A stretch of DNA of 64,000 bases from Argyresthia goedartella (Eukaryota; Arthropoda; Insecta; Lepidoptera; Argyresthiidae), in the NCBI GenBank assembly GCA_949825045.1, contig OX463818.1, positions 28,288,906 through 28,352,905 on the forward strand, read 5' to 3'. Position 1 is the stretch's first letter. Every line of letters begins with the position of its first letter. Shown here piece after piece: positions 40,395-51,363 of this stretch. Both the position numbers and the translations under genes were made by a program. The notes under the pieces were generated by a model. The model made no database searches and was not told the DNA's origin. It worked only from the letters and a program-made list of their open reading frames with translations.

Positions 40395-43370
40395 ACATAC
40401 ATACATACATACAAACATAAATATGCTCCTGCTACGATCCTGGCATACATCTCTCGCTTCCTCAACATTCATAAGTCTCTTCATGCAAGCTCGCCGGTTA
40501 CGGGTACTTCGTATTTGCCCCTTCACTAACAAATCGCCCATTTGGTCTTTATATGACCTTCTTGGGCGTCCCCGTCCGACGGCTCCTTTCACACCCGCTG
40601 TATATATCTGTTTCGCCAATCGCCTTTCATTCATCCTTTAAACGTGACCAAACCATCTATACTGGCCTTTCTCTATCCTTGTCACTAAATATTCTTTCAA
40701 TCCACAGCGTTCCCTCATAAATTCATTCTTCAATCTATCTTTCAATGTTACTCCACATATACTCCTCAAAGACCTAATTTTTATAGCGTTTATTCGGCTT
40801 TCATGCTTTTTCTGCCATACGCAACATTTGCTGCCATACATCAATGTCGGACTCAACACTCCATTTTGAATCGCCAAACGTGCCTTTTGGGACACCATTT
40901 GGCTACTCATCAAGGAGTGAAGTATCCCATTGATTTTATTGCCCGCACTCACTCTCCTTTCAACATCACCCTCATGTTTCCCATCTCTTGTAATACCACC
41001 CAAGTATATTAACTCATTCACTTGTTTTACTTGTTCATCATCAATCATAATCACGCATTTTGTTACTTCTTCATCCTTTTCTAAACCCATGACCTTCGTT
41101 TTACTGACATTCACATTCATTCCCTTCTTCTTAAGTGATTCGTTCATGAATGTTACCATCTCCTGCAGCTCACCCACCGACGACGCAACAAAAACTTGAT
41201 CATCGTCGTATAAGAGGCACTTGATAAGTAACTCTCCCATTTGCATCCCACAATCACGCTCTTTCAAATAATTCCAACAACTATCCATAAACAAATTGAA
41301 CAGCCATGGCGATGCAACACAGCCCTGTCTTACACCATGTTCGATGTTAAACAAGCCCGTGTAAGCACCGTTTATCGCACGCATGCACTGGAGTCGTCGT
41401 ACAATGACTTCGGTGAATGAATCATTTGGCTGTCCACTCCATACACGGATAGTGTTTCCCATAAATAATTCCTCATCACTTTATCATATGCCTCTTCTAA
41501 GTCTACGAAAGCGCAGTAAACTTTTTGCCTCAAAGCCAGATGCTTCTCTGTTACGCATCTTAGAGCAAAGATCAGGTTCATCACTCGTTCAATCAATATT
41601 TTTGCATACTATTTACCGACGATGCTGAGAAGACTAATACCGCGGTAGGTTTTACAGTCCTGCTGTGAACCTTTACCCTTATAAAGTGGGACGATAACAG
41701 CCCTGCACCAGTCTTTTGGCATCCCACCGATCGTCCAGCATATATTAAAGAGTCGGTACAGCTTACTAGCCACAACGCCATCTTCTCCCCTCAATATCTC
41801 TAACGATACTCTATCATACCGTGCCGCTTTACTTGTTTTCATACTTTTCATCCACATACTATTTCTTTCATGCTTATATTATCACTTTCGTACTCAACTT
41901 ATGTCAATGTCGAGTCATCAGCGACAGCTGCGGGTACGGCAGGTGTCTACTAGGGGTGATGAGGATATGCTTGCAGCTACACGTCCAGTCCCCTCACGTT
42001 CTTTTGACTTTCAAAATATCCCTTCCATCGATCCAGAGACTTTTCTTCCTCATTCAAAATATCACCATTTTCACTTCTATTTACATTAAAATTAAGTTTT
42101 TTCTGACTTTCCTCGGGCATCCTTCACTAATGTCCAAAACATCTTTGTTTTTCCCGGAAATTGTCAGAAACCCTTCACATCGTTCTTTTATCTGTTCTTT
42201 CTTTGTTGTTACACATTCTTTCTCCAGTCTTTTCAAGACTCTATACTTTTCATCGCTCTATCCATATCATCTTCATTTATTCTATCATCATTTACTCTCA
42301 TGTCAGGTTTTTTAGCTAACAAGTCCAACCATGCCTTTTTCTTATCGTCCGCCACCTTTCTTATTTCATCATCCCACCAGACAGCTTGTTCTGGTCTTTT
42401 CCTTTCTTCCTTTTGGTCACATCACATACTTCTCTTGCAGACTCTATCACTCTTTTTTTTATTATTGACCAAAACTGTTCCATGGCAAGGTCACACTCTC
42501 CTTTCAAATTAATCTTCTCAAAGTATACAGCCAGTCTCTTCTTATATTCTTCTTTCACACACTCTTCTCGTAATGTCTCTACTTTTATACGTTCTAACTC
42601 TGTTGTCGGCATTTGAGGGTGATGTCGCCATCGTTTGAGCAGACCATTTATCTGGCTTATCACCAGATAATGATCCGATCTTAGGTTAGCGCCCCGCCAT
42701 ATTCTCTTGTCGACAACGTTTTTTCTCAGTCTTTCATCAACAATTATAAAATCAATCATACTCCTTACTTGCTGTCTCTTCCAAGTATACATGTGGATCT
42801 TTTTGTGACAAAACAAAGTGTTCATTACACAAAGATTATATTCCAGACACACTTCGATAAGACCTAAGCCAATCTCGTTGACTCTTTCGTCACCAAACAT
42901 ACCCAGCACTTGATCATAACCATCTCGTTTCACTCCCATGTATTAAAATCCCCTAGCATTATGATCCGCTCGTTTGCATCGCATTTCATTAATACCTCTC
43001 GCACATTTTCCCAGTACTCCTCTCGAACCATCTGCGTCAGACCCATATCTGGAGCGTAAACGCCTACTGTAAATAGTCGTATAAGTCCCACCTTGAGTCT
43101 GACTCAGAGGATTCTTGGATCTACACACTCATACTCACTAACACACTGTGCCATACGTTGGGAGAGGACAATCCCTACCCCCTTACATCCTACCACGGCC
43201 TCTGTAACCCCAGTAGGCTGTCAAAAGGCCATGGGTAGTTGTTCCTGACCCTTTCCTTTTAGTCTCATTCACAAAACACACATCTACTCTTTTTTTATCC
43301 ATCATATCACACACTTCATCAATATTTTCATTCATCGCTTCACGCACATTTCAAGTAGCAAAGCGGGTGT
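40389..43370 (-). pseudogene. RTE ORF: endonuclease and reverse transcriptase remnants
   Basis: The endonuclease begins near 43370 (FAT-stop-NVR, where TGA at 43353-43351 replaces a codon), continues with IIMLGDFNT near 42960 and LRSDHYLVISQI near 42680. RT pieces are GMPKDWCRAVIVPLYKGKG and TYRGISLLSIVGK (41857-41609), motif A CAFVDLEEAYDKV (41596-41372), then motif B GVRQGCVASPWLFNLFMD and motif C LLYDDDQVFVA in an open 274-codon frame (41462-40638). The C-terminus with GQYRWFGHV ends there. A last in-register piece GRGRPRRSYKDQM lies at 40634-40389. At least five frame breaks are present. Confidence 0.78.
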
Positions 43371-43925
43371 CCAAAGCCTGCTTTTCGCCCTTCTGGGAGG
43401 TTCGGCGTGACGAGTGGTAAACTTTGTCGCCGCCTTGACCATAGTCAGAACAAAGTATACCGTTGCCCATCCCAGAGAACGAAAGGCTGCCCGGGACAAG
43501 CTCGGGGAGGGATTCTCCGGCTTCACAGCCGGTACCCTTCTGGGTTACATCAACATTCATAGTACAATTCAGCATTATTTTAACTATGGGAACCTTCACG
43601 GTTATGGCAGTAACCCCCGCTGACGAGGCTGTGGGAGCCGCCGTTGACACTGTTTGTGTTCATCCGCCGCCATCCCCTACATGAAGTCCTGCCCAACGAC
43701 GCCTTCCTCAGCCGGCCCTGACCTTGGAGTAAATCCAAGAGGCCCGACTGAGGTGATCTGAGTGGTCCGCGGGAGATGTACATCTCCTTCCCTCCAGCTT
43801 TTCGGTCAATCCAGACCTTGGAGTATTTTCAAGCGGCTTGCCCGAAGAGCAGCGGACGGTCCCCTATCCGCCACCTGGGTACGCGTTCCCAAGGGTACAG
43901 ATCCCTGAGAAACCTTATTTTATGT
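40395..43925 (-). mobile_element. RTE-type LINE, nearly full length but decayed
   Basis: Read on the minus strand it has a 5' UTR from about 43925, an endonuclease, an RT and a (TATG)n tail at 40397-40420. The order, the compact 3.5-kb size and the microsatellite tail fit the RTE clade. Reading frames are broken by several stops and shifts. Confidence 0.75.
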
Positions 43926-44139
43926 TAAAATATCACAGTAAATCCTTAGGTACCCACTCAATCCAATAAAAAAAATTGCAACACCAGAAGAGTTCCGTTT
44001 ATCTGATTGCAACACTGCGGTTGACGACAATTCTGCATGTTAAAAATTATCTTGCACACGTTGAGCCTGCTGTGTAAAAAAAGTGTCAAAACATTTTATT
44101 GTATTTCTGTGGAGGCTGTTTGGTTTATTATTTATTTAT
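43926..44139. other. short spacer between two LINEs
   Basis: AT-rich with no feature recognised. Confidence 0.4.
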
Positions 44140-45590
44140 TGCATACAAATCATACAAACAATACCAAAAACAAGCTTTACATAAAAACAGTGTACAAAAG
44201 CGAGCTTATCGCTCATAAGAGATCTCTTCCAGGAAATCAGGTTTACATGGCAAAAATTGTTTACTGAGCAGGGGTAGACCTATGTGTACAATATACAAAA
44301 TAATAAATAAAATAAATTATATCATTACTATGTATAATAATATACTAAATACTTACCGCCTTATTCACAAACGTCTAATAAACCTATTTTAACTATAATG
44401 ACCTTATAATTAGTTTGTCCTTGTTTGTCACTTTGAAATTTGTGTTTGTGAGAAAAGGACAAAGCACATTTTAGCTATCATAGGTTTGATAAGTTTTATG
44501 AATAAGGAGGTTATTATGTACTACAACTACTATAGTATATACTACACTAATAAACTAATAAATACTTACATGCATACTACCTATAATTCTAAAGAGAATG
44601 GTAATGCTTCTTCACACGACTTTTAAATATATTCAGAGTAGGACTGTCCTTGATGGTGCAGGGGAGTGCATTCCACAAACAAATGGCGCGGGGTCTAAAC
44701 CCGTTCTCACAGAAAGCGGTGTTATGCTGTGGAGTTGTGAGCATGGCAACTGCATGAGTTCTCCGAGGCCTGCTGTAAGAAAGAAATTGTTAACTGACTC
44801 GTAGGAAGATTGGGTAGCGTGGATTCCGTAAAATGTTATAGAGAAAATTGAGAATGTGTAAATCCCGACGAAGATGGATCGGCAGCCACTTCAACTTCCA
44901 GCGATGTTGTGATACATGGTTTTATTGGCGCAGCCCGAAATAAAACTGAATCCCGAGATTTTTAAGTCGTTTGAGTTTGTTCAGTAGTTCTTTATTAGCA
45001 CTGACCCAGCAGACATCGTCGTAATCGATGATTGGTAGAACGAGAGATTGAGCGAGAGTGATTTTGGTATGTCGAGGTAGTAGTAGTAAAGTCTCCTGAG
45101 AGAGTGAAAGGTAGCAAATACTCAGCGACTCTCTTATTGTCAGGAATGACGGATGATCAGGATAACTAGTTCTCGAAGATTAGACCCAGGTTTTTAGCTT
45201 TATCGCTATATACGATTGTGGTACCATTAAAAGTGACAAATGCAATGGGCTGTTGCTGCAATAAGTTAATAGAATGTCTGATACCTATAATCAAGGACTG
45301 CGACTTGCTCAGATTGACCAGGAGTCCGAAGAATGTAGCCCAACTTCTTATACCCTCAAGGTCAGCGTTGAGTGCCTCCACAGTAGAGTTGGCATCGTTA
45401 AGAGAGAAGTGGCGATAAATCTGGAGATCATCAGCGTGAAGACGATATGAGAAAGACAGGACATCCGAGATGGAGTTAATAAAATCGAGAATAGAAGAGG
45501 AGAAAGAATGCCACCTTGTGGGTGGCCTGTAAATAGGTCACACCATTCAGTGGATATCTCCTCCGACCTGATACGCTATTGCCGAATTTT
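44140..45590 (-). mobile_element. family A LINE fragment (RT end and 3' UTR)
   Basis: The 3' UTR with a variant of the family stem-loop lies at 44200-44239. Coding remnants run from about 44600 to 45580: LLVNLSKSQSLIIGIRHS, TIVYSDKAKNLGLIF, and in shifted frames the block matching LNKLKRLKNLGIQF. Motif C is still discernible near 45420-45440 (AYHLHADDLQIY-like). Many shifts make it non-functional. The 5' end is truncated near 45590. Confidence 0.7.
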
Positions 45591-47725
45591 TTGTTTCAGC
45601 AATCCCAGATTCTTTAAGAGGCATGAAATAGGTAAATAAAATCCATGAGAAAGAAATTAATAGTTTGAGATGGAGGTGATGTAATTTGTCATAAAAACTT
45701 GTTAAGAAAGATTTGGAAAGATCCTTGGATGAGGCAAACATCGAATAATTATAAGCTTAAAGAAGGTAGTTACAGTTCCCTAAATCTAGATTCTGTCGCT
45801 TTTGTCATAAAAAAATGGGGGAACGGGGGAGTGGTAGATGCCCCAAACCTCGCATCTACCTGTGAATTCCAACCAGCATTTCTAAGTGAAAGATCTCGCA
45901 TCTAGATTAACATCTAGTTGCGAGATCTGTTGAATTCCCTTAAATGAGGAGTAAGGATTTCCCTAAGCTTGGCACAGGCTGCTACTACAGGGCCTAACGG
46001 ACTCTAAGTGACGCATGTACTTATGTCAAATGACAGACTTGGAGCTATTTTGATATTCCCAATGGATGTGGTTCCTCGACCGAATGCAAATCATATTAAT
46101 TTATTAGCATTCCCACAGTATGAAACTGCAACATTGCCACGTGACTCGGAAGTATTCGCGGTCAACTGTCTCACTCAGACAAACGCGAGAACCGGCCAGC
46201 AATAATTTAATTCGCGGGGTTTGGAAGATATATTCCCATCCTTTCTTACGTAACGGCGTGACCTACTCCCTTGTCATCGGGCACCACTACTACTCGCCAT
46301 GACAATATGTACATCCCCTAGCCTGTAAGACTTTTCAGGCAATCAAACCACCTACAAAGGGGCAGATCCCTATTCTTCGCCAAGTTTGCAATATGAAACA
46401 ACCACTACATCACACAAGAGGATAAATTACAATTCAATCCGCACTCCGGCTACCAGGTAGTGAAGTTTTAATCAACACCAAACCGACAGCATAATTCTTA
46501 TCTGTAATAAATAACAATCAAAAATAGCTTCAATTGAAGCAGGCTAAATAAATTAAGTATATGTAGATTTTTAAGAACGCTAATGCAAGCTCTGTCATTC
46601 GTAAGAATTTGGTATAGTTAAAAAACTTCACGGAAGGTGGAGAAAAATGTAACCAGAGTAGTTCTATAAAACGTTAATAAATACAATGGCCAAGTAGATT
46701 AACGCAGTACTTCTAAGTGTTACCTGTGTAACTTAATTTTACAGAAATTTAGAGCACAAAGGAAGGGAAATAAAATAATCCGTCAGTTTGATTATTACAA
46801 GATGAGCTAACTGACAAAGAACTCAACTGTAATTTTAGTTCAGGATATAAGGATGGGGAATGCCTACCTAAGCGGCTAGCCGACGACAGATCTACCTTAA
46901 TCAGTTTTGAAAACCCAGTAACGCGCATCTCATGTCGACGCAGCTATTTAAATAGGCGAACGACAGTGCTACGCATTATGGATTATCATTACACGCTTTG
47001 TACCTACATATCATTTTCCGTTTGTTATTCAGATAAGTATAATGAGGAGTCCGAGTCGAGATAATTAACTCAAAGTTCCAGTAACAATTATATACGCCCC
47101 TACTAAGACCGAAACTTCTACTATATTGACACTGCCTTGTGATGTACAGTTCATAAGGACAAGCATCGACAATATTGACAATACACGGTACCGGTATTTA
47201 AAGTGAAGAGCAATCAATAAATTAGGTTAAGTAAACTGTGCATCAAACCAGACAGGAGTTCCCGGCGCGCTGAGATGCTTCACAGTGCGAAAGCAGGTCA
47301 AAGCTCACCCAATCAGCCGACTGATGGTCAGGTACAGCCGCGCGTTGCTAAGCCAACAAGCGCGAGCGCAGCCCCTGGAAATGTCTGCCCGATACGTAAT
47401 GAGTGATACGTAATAGCAAATAGTTTTAAGCAAGTTCACGCCGCGAACCCGAATCTTCCAAATTACGCGTAACATAAAGATAGATATATAAACAACAGTA
47501 AAATATGAATCACAGCAAGTACAAACAAGATTAGGCACACGTCACCGGATTGTAATAAATACTTGACAAAGTGGGCTTAGGCCTATTCCTCTGTCAACCA
47601 CGAGAGCTTGTTAAACCTAATAAACTTTATCATTCTAGAGCTGAATCAGATCAATAAATATGATTCAAAACGGCAAAGAAATGCGTCTTGCATATCTTAA
47701 AATAAATTTAAAAGCGTTGATCAAT
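45591..47725. other. 2.1 kb with no recognised gene
   Basis: Mixed composition, somewhat less AT-rich than the surroundings. A palindromic block GCGAGATC/GATCTCGC with intervening CATCTAG words lies near 45890-45930. Several short ORFs exist but none has family features. One acceptor-like site (TTAATTTTACAG, 46744) is discussed under rejected items. Confidence 0.35.
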
Positions 47726-48000
47726 TTATTAACTATAACTATTGAATTATACTCAGTGATCTGGATTCGAACCAGATTAATTATAATTCTCCGTGGTCTA
47801 ATTGGCCTCACGCTTGCCTCTCAAATAGAAGATGCAGGTTCGACTCCGATGTACGACATACTAGCCACTTAATGATAAATTTATTAACTATAACTAATGG
47901 ATAATAATAATCAGTTCTCTGGATTCGAATCAGATTAATTATAAAGAGCTCCGCCCACGCTTGCCTCTCACACAGAACAGTTGCAGGTTCGGCTCCTGAT
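47726..48000 (+). repeat. tandem pair of tRNA-like units
   Basis: Two units of about 130-150 bases (from 47726 and 47881) each contain TTATTAACTATAACT, TCTGGATTCGAA, CAGATTAATTATAA, CACGCTTGCCTCTCA and TGCAGGTTCG. The first unit has a good A box (TGGTCTAATTGG) and B box (GGTTCGACTCC). The second has lost the A box. The sequences cannot fold into a full tRNA cloverleaf, so they are SINE heads or tRNA-derived repeats rather than tRNA genes. Confidence 0.6.
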
Positions 48001-48861
48001 CATTAACCAATGCGACAATCAATCCATTTTAAGTACATTATACGGACGTTCCAATGGTGATGGAAAACATCGTGCGGATACCTTTACTACTTCATAGCTG
48101 CGGCGATGGGCTAATTGTCAGCCAAGGCGGAGCATGAAATAACCTGCTCAAAGTGGGCACAGTTGTGCCCCTACCACCCCGCATGGGAAAAGGCGTGACG
48201 CTATGTAATTATAATTCTCCACATCTCTGAAATGTAACAAAATAAAATAGACTTACCACTCGGCGAAGGCCTTTTGACGCCGCAAAGTCGCCTCTCGCGC
48301 CCGGCACCAGAAAAACTCCCGCACTTCCTGTTATTCCGCTTGATGAAGGCCTCCTCGCTGTCGACTCCCCTGTTCCGTGTCTAAACCCGGTCTCCTCTGA
48401 CAAATTCCCGGCTTTTCGGCGTAGGCGCATCCCTACCTACTCTACTACCTACCCTTCCAGTCTCGACCAATCACATCGCCAAATCTCATTCAAGACTACG
48501 CCCCTATGTCATCTCATTGGCCCATGTACTCATGGTGCTATCAGGATTATTATTTTATCAAGCATAATAGTTAGCCTATTTAGTTCTTTACATGCCTAGA
48601 TCCACCCCAAGAAATAGAACGATACTGACGATACTGACACATGAAACTTTTCGCCACCGCCTATAAAATGTTGTTAATATTAGGTTTTCGCTATATACTT
48701 TATTTGGTTCTTTACGTCACACACTTGCCCAAAGTGGGTGATAAAATAATTAGCAACCAAGATTAAATATATCAGGATCTCATTTTAGTATGTTACCTAA
48801 AAACAATGATTCAATGAATGATTATGAGCCTAATTTAACCTATCAGAGCTTAATTAATTTC
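48001..48861. other. non-coding with an RTE-like motif
   Basis: 48050-48095 has GGTGATGGAAAACATCGTG, a word found in RTE-type LINE ends of moths and butterflies. The rest, including a GC-richer block at 48250-48430, is unassigned. Confidence 0.4.
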
Positions 48862-49105
48862 AACGACCTGAATGGCCGAGTCGGCAGTGCCCTACCTACG
48901 AAGCCAAGGGTCCCAGGTTCGAGTCCCGGTGGGGGCTAATATTTGTTCGATGAAAATGGATGTTTGTACCCTAGTGATATCTGTATATCTATCTTAGTAT
49001 AGTATTTATAAGTATGTGTAACGTTGTCCAGTAACCAAGATACAGGGAATCCTAATTTGGGCCAGATCAATGTGTGTAAATAGTGCCCAAGGTATTATTA
49101 TTATT
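48862..49105 (+). repeat. tRNA-derived SINE, plus-strand copy with both Pol III boxes
   Basis: The head begins CGACCTGAATGGCCGAG. The A box TGGCCGAGTCGG is at 48873-48884 and the B box GGTTCGAGTCC at 48916-48926, both matching the consensus exactly. The body mirrors 33446-33722 and the end is an (ATT)n tail near 49090-49108. Confidence 0.8.
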
Positions 49106-49609
49106 ATTAATTTATTTCAAAGATGTCATACGGCATTTGTTTAGTGGGGTTCCAACAATGGCATCGATCCCTGGCTTTATTTAGACAACAACGTTTTAAA
49201 ATAATAAAACATCCGCGCCGTACCGGCCTTTTTACACCGTCATCATTGAATTACTGCAGGACAGAGTATTGTAAAAAATAACAAATTACAAGTTAAGACT
49301 TGCTTACCCTGAACTTTGTATTTCTTGCCATGGTGCAAGTAATTGGCCAGAAGATAGCCATTGGAGTTGAGCCGCGATCATCCACGCATACGGACCTACT
49401 ACAACGCTCCACTCAGCTGCTTGCGCGCCGTTTCATTGCGAAACGCCCGCGTCAACACGCGCCCGTGCGCGTCGCGTTCGCGCTACAACCGCGTCGCGAA
49501 CTGCACGGAGGGGAAAACCTTCGGGGGCGGACGGACGTCGGCTTCGGCCTAAGGTCGTGCCAGATCGGAACCCCTTCCCGTGCCAGCTCATCCATAGCCA
49601 ACCAGCGCT

Positions 49610-51363
49610 ATGGATGAGTTCCACAGCCCTTCTCAGGGCTACGCTGCGCCGGACGGGAGCCCTCCACTGGGCGAAACGCCGAGGCGCACCATCCCCCGCC
49701 ACCGCTTCAGATCGGCCTCCCTCGAGCGGCCCCTGGTTTTGTCGACCTCGACAGAATACGGGTCGCCGATCGTCCCGCGACCAGTCTCGCCGAGAGCAGA
49801 GCTCACGCTGGACGAATTGTATTTAATTCGTGCCCGTGACGCCAAACTGTTTTCGGCGGGACTTCTGCGGGCCATGGAGGCCTACCTCGTCGAGCGCCGC
49901 GCAGCCATGGAAGGCTGCCAGCTAGCAAGCATCGGCGACGAACTATTGGACGCCAGGCTGCTGGAGCAGGCCCGCTCGCAGCCCCTCATTCTGCCGCCGC
50001 CCCGTGGGGGCAAACGACGACTCTCGGACGACTTGCAGCAGGAAGCCGCGAAGCGAGCGCTGCTGGAGCCCTCGCCGTCACCGACTCCCCCGCAACCCCG
50101 AGGCCTCGACATGCCGCGGCTATCGCCGGAGCCGCTGGCCACCTCGTACGCGGCGGCCGCGTCCGCATACGCGCCCATGCCCACCGCACTGGCGACGCTA
50201 GCGTGCCCCCCGCCGCACCGCCCGCCGTCGCCCGCCGCCCGCCACCCGCCGCACCCCCCGCTGTGCCCGCTAGTGCGCCCCCCGCCGCGTCGCCTACCGC
50301 AGGCGCCCCGCCGCCACCCGGTGCCCCCGCTACGGGCGTGGCCGTCACGAAACCGCCCTCCAAGCCGCGCTACCCGCCTATAGTGGTGGAGACCCTCCCG
50401 AACTGGGTCCACCACTTCCGCGATATCCAGCAGCGGCTGAAGAGGGTCCCGAACGTGCGCCCCTACCAAAAGGGTGTACGATTTTCGCCTACAGATGACA
50501 AGGAATACCGGTGCGTCCAGTCGTACCTCTCGACGTTGGAGAAGACCACAGGGGTGCACTGGTACTCCTACTCGCTTCCCGCCGAAAGGAGCCTGAAGAT
50601 TGCCATCCGGGGGCTGCCGGCAAACACTGAGCCCGTGGAGATCACTTCCGCGCTGGCAGAGCGCGGCTACGAGGCCAGCTTTGTCAAACAGATTCGGGCA
50701 CGGAAGGGCAGACCGGGCTGCATTTTCCACGCGCAGCTGAAGAAGACGCCGGGTATAACAGCCAGTCTGTACGATACAGACGAGCTACTTTTTATGCCCG
50801 GCGTGAAGATCGAGGCGTGGCGCGGGAAGAAAGGACCAGCTCAATGCCACCGATGCCAGAAGTTTAGGCATAGCAGCCACAACTGCCACCGCCCCCAGGC
50901 CTGCGTGCGTTGCGGAGGACCGCACCCCGCCGCGGACTGCGACCGGCCTAGAGAGATGCCGCCGACGTGTGCCAACTGCGGAGGCCCGCACACGGCAAAC
51001 AACACGTCGTGCCCTGTATTCCGGCAAGAGAGCCGAAACAAGAAGGCCGGTCCAGCGGCCCGCACCGATGGCCCCAAGACGCAGCCGCCACCCCCCAAAC
51101 CCCCAACTGTGCAGGAGTCGGCGCCCTCATCACTCATGGCGGAGGCCAACCCGGCCACCGCGACAGGCGCGCCCCTACCCAAGCGCAAACGGAAGCAGGG
51201 GGGAAAGAAAAAGAACGAAGTGCCGGGAGCGGCTGAGGAGAAAGGAGCCGCAGCACCACCACCTCCACCAGAGAACGAACCGCCGAGGGATCTTGTCGCA
51301 GCACTCATCAAAGCACTCCAAGATCCCGCAGTCCTAAGGAGTATCGCCGAACATCTGCCCTGA
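49610..51363 (+). CDS. jockey ORF1: nucleic-acid-binding Gag-like protein, one frameshift
   Basis: The first frame starts MDEFHSPSQGYAAP at 49610. It is acidic-helical then Pro/Ala-rich, and is lost around the C6 run at 50206-50211. The second frame runs to 51363. It holds a Pro-rich spacer, a segment like the domain that precedes CCHC fingers in jockey ORF1 proteins (PPIVVETLPNWVHHFRDI to FVKQIRARKGRPGCIFHAQL), then three zinc knuckles: CHRCQKFRHSSHNC, CVRCGGPHPAADC and CANCGGPHTANNTSC. The C-terminus is Lys- and Pro-rich. The combined protein of about 585 residues is normal for such ORF1s and would bind element RNA. The stop overlaps the ORF2 start. Confidence 0.83.

Noticed and set aside
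41821..42315. 164-codon plus-strand ORF
   Set aside because: Antisense to the RTE LINE linker; hydrophobic composition follows from the reverse complement of a Lys/Glu-rich region.
46008..46302. Short overlapping plus-strand ORFs
   Set aside because: No recognised family, no splice sites in phase, and no support from either neighbour.
46745..46777. Possible terminal exon of gene A (after TTAATTTTACAG)
   Set aside because: The phase fits and a stop follows after about ten codons with AATAAA nearby, but such short matches arise easily by chance over 8 kb.
47795..47866. Possible tRNA gene
   Set aside because: A and B boxes are present but no acceptor stem or anticodon arm can be paired; better seen as a tRNA-derived repeat.
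47726..48000. CRISPR-like direct repeats
   Set aside because: Only two diverged long units with tRNA-like content in an animal genome; not an array.
49882..50730. Long minus-strand ORF (282 codons) opposite jockey ORF1
   Set aside because: GC-rich DNA leaves antisense frames open. It is Gly/Arg-rich without domain features and overlaps a recognised ORF1.
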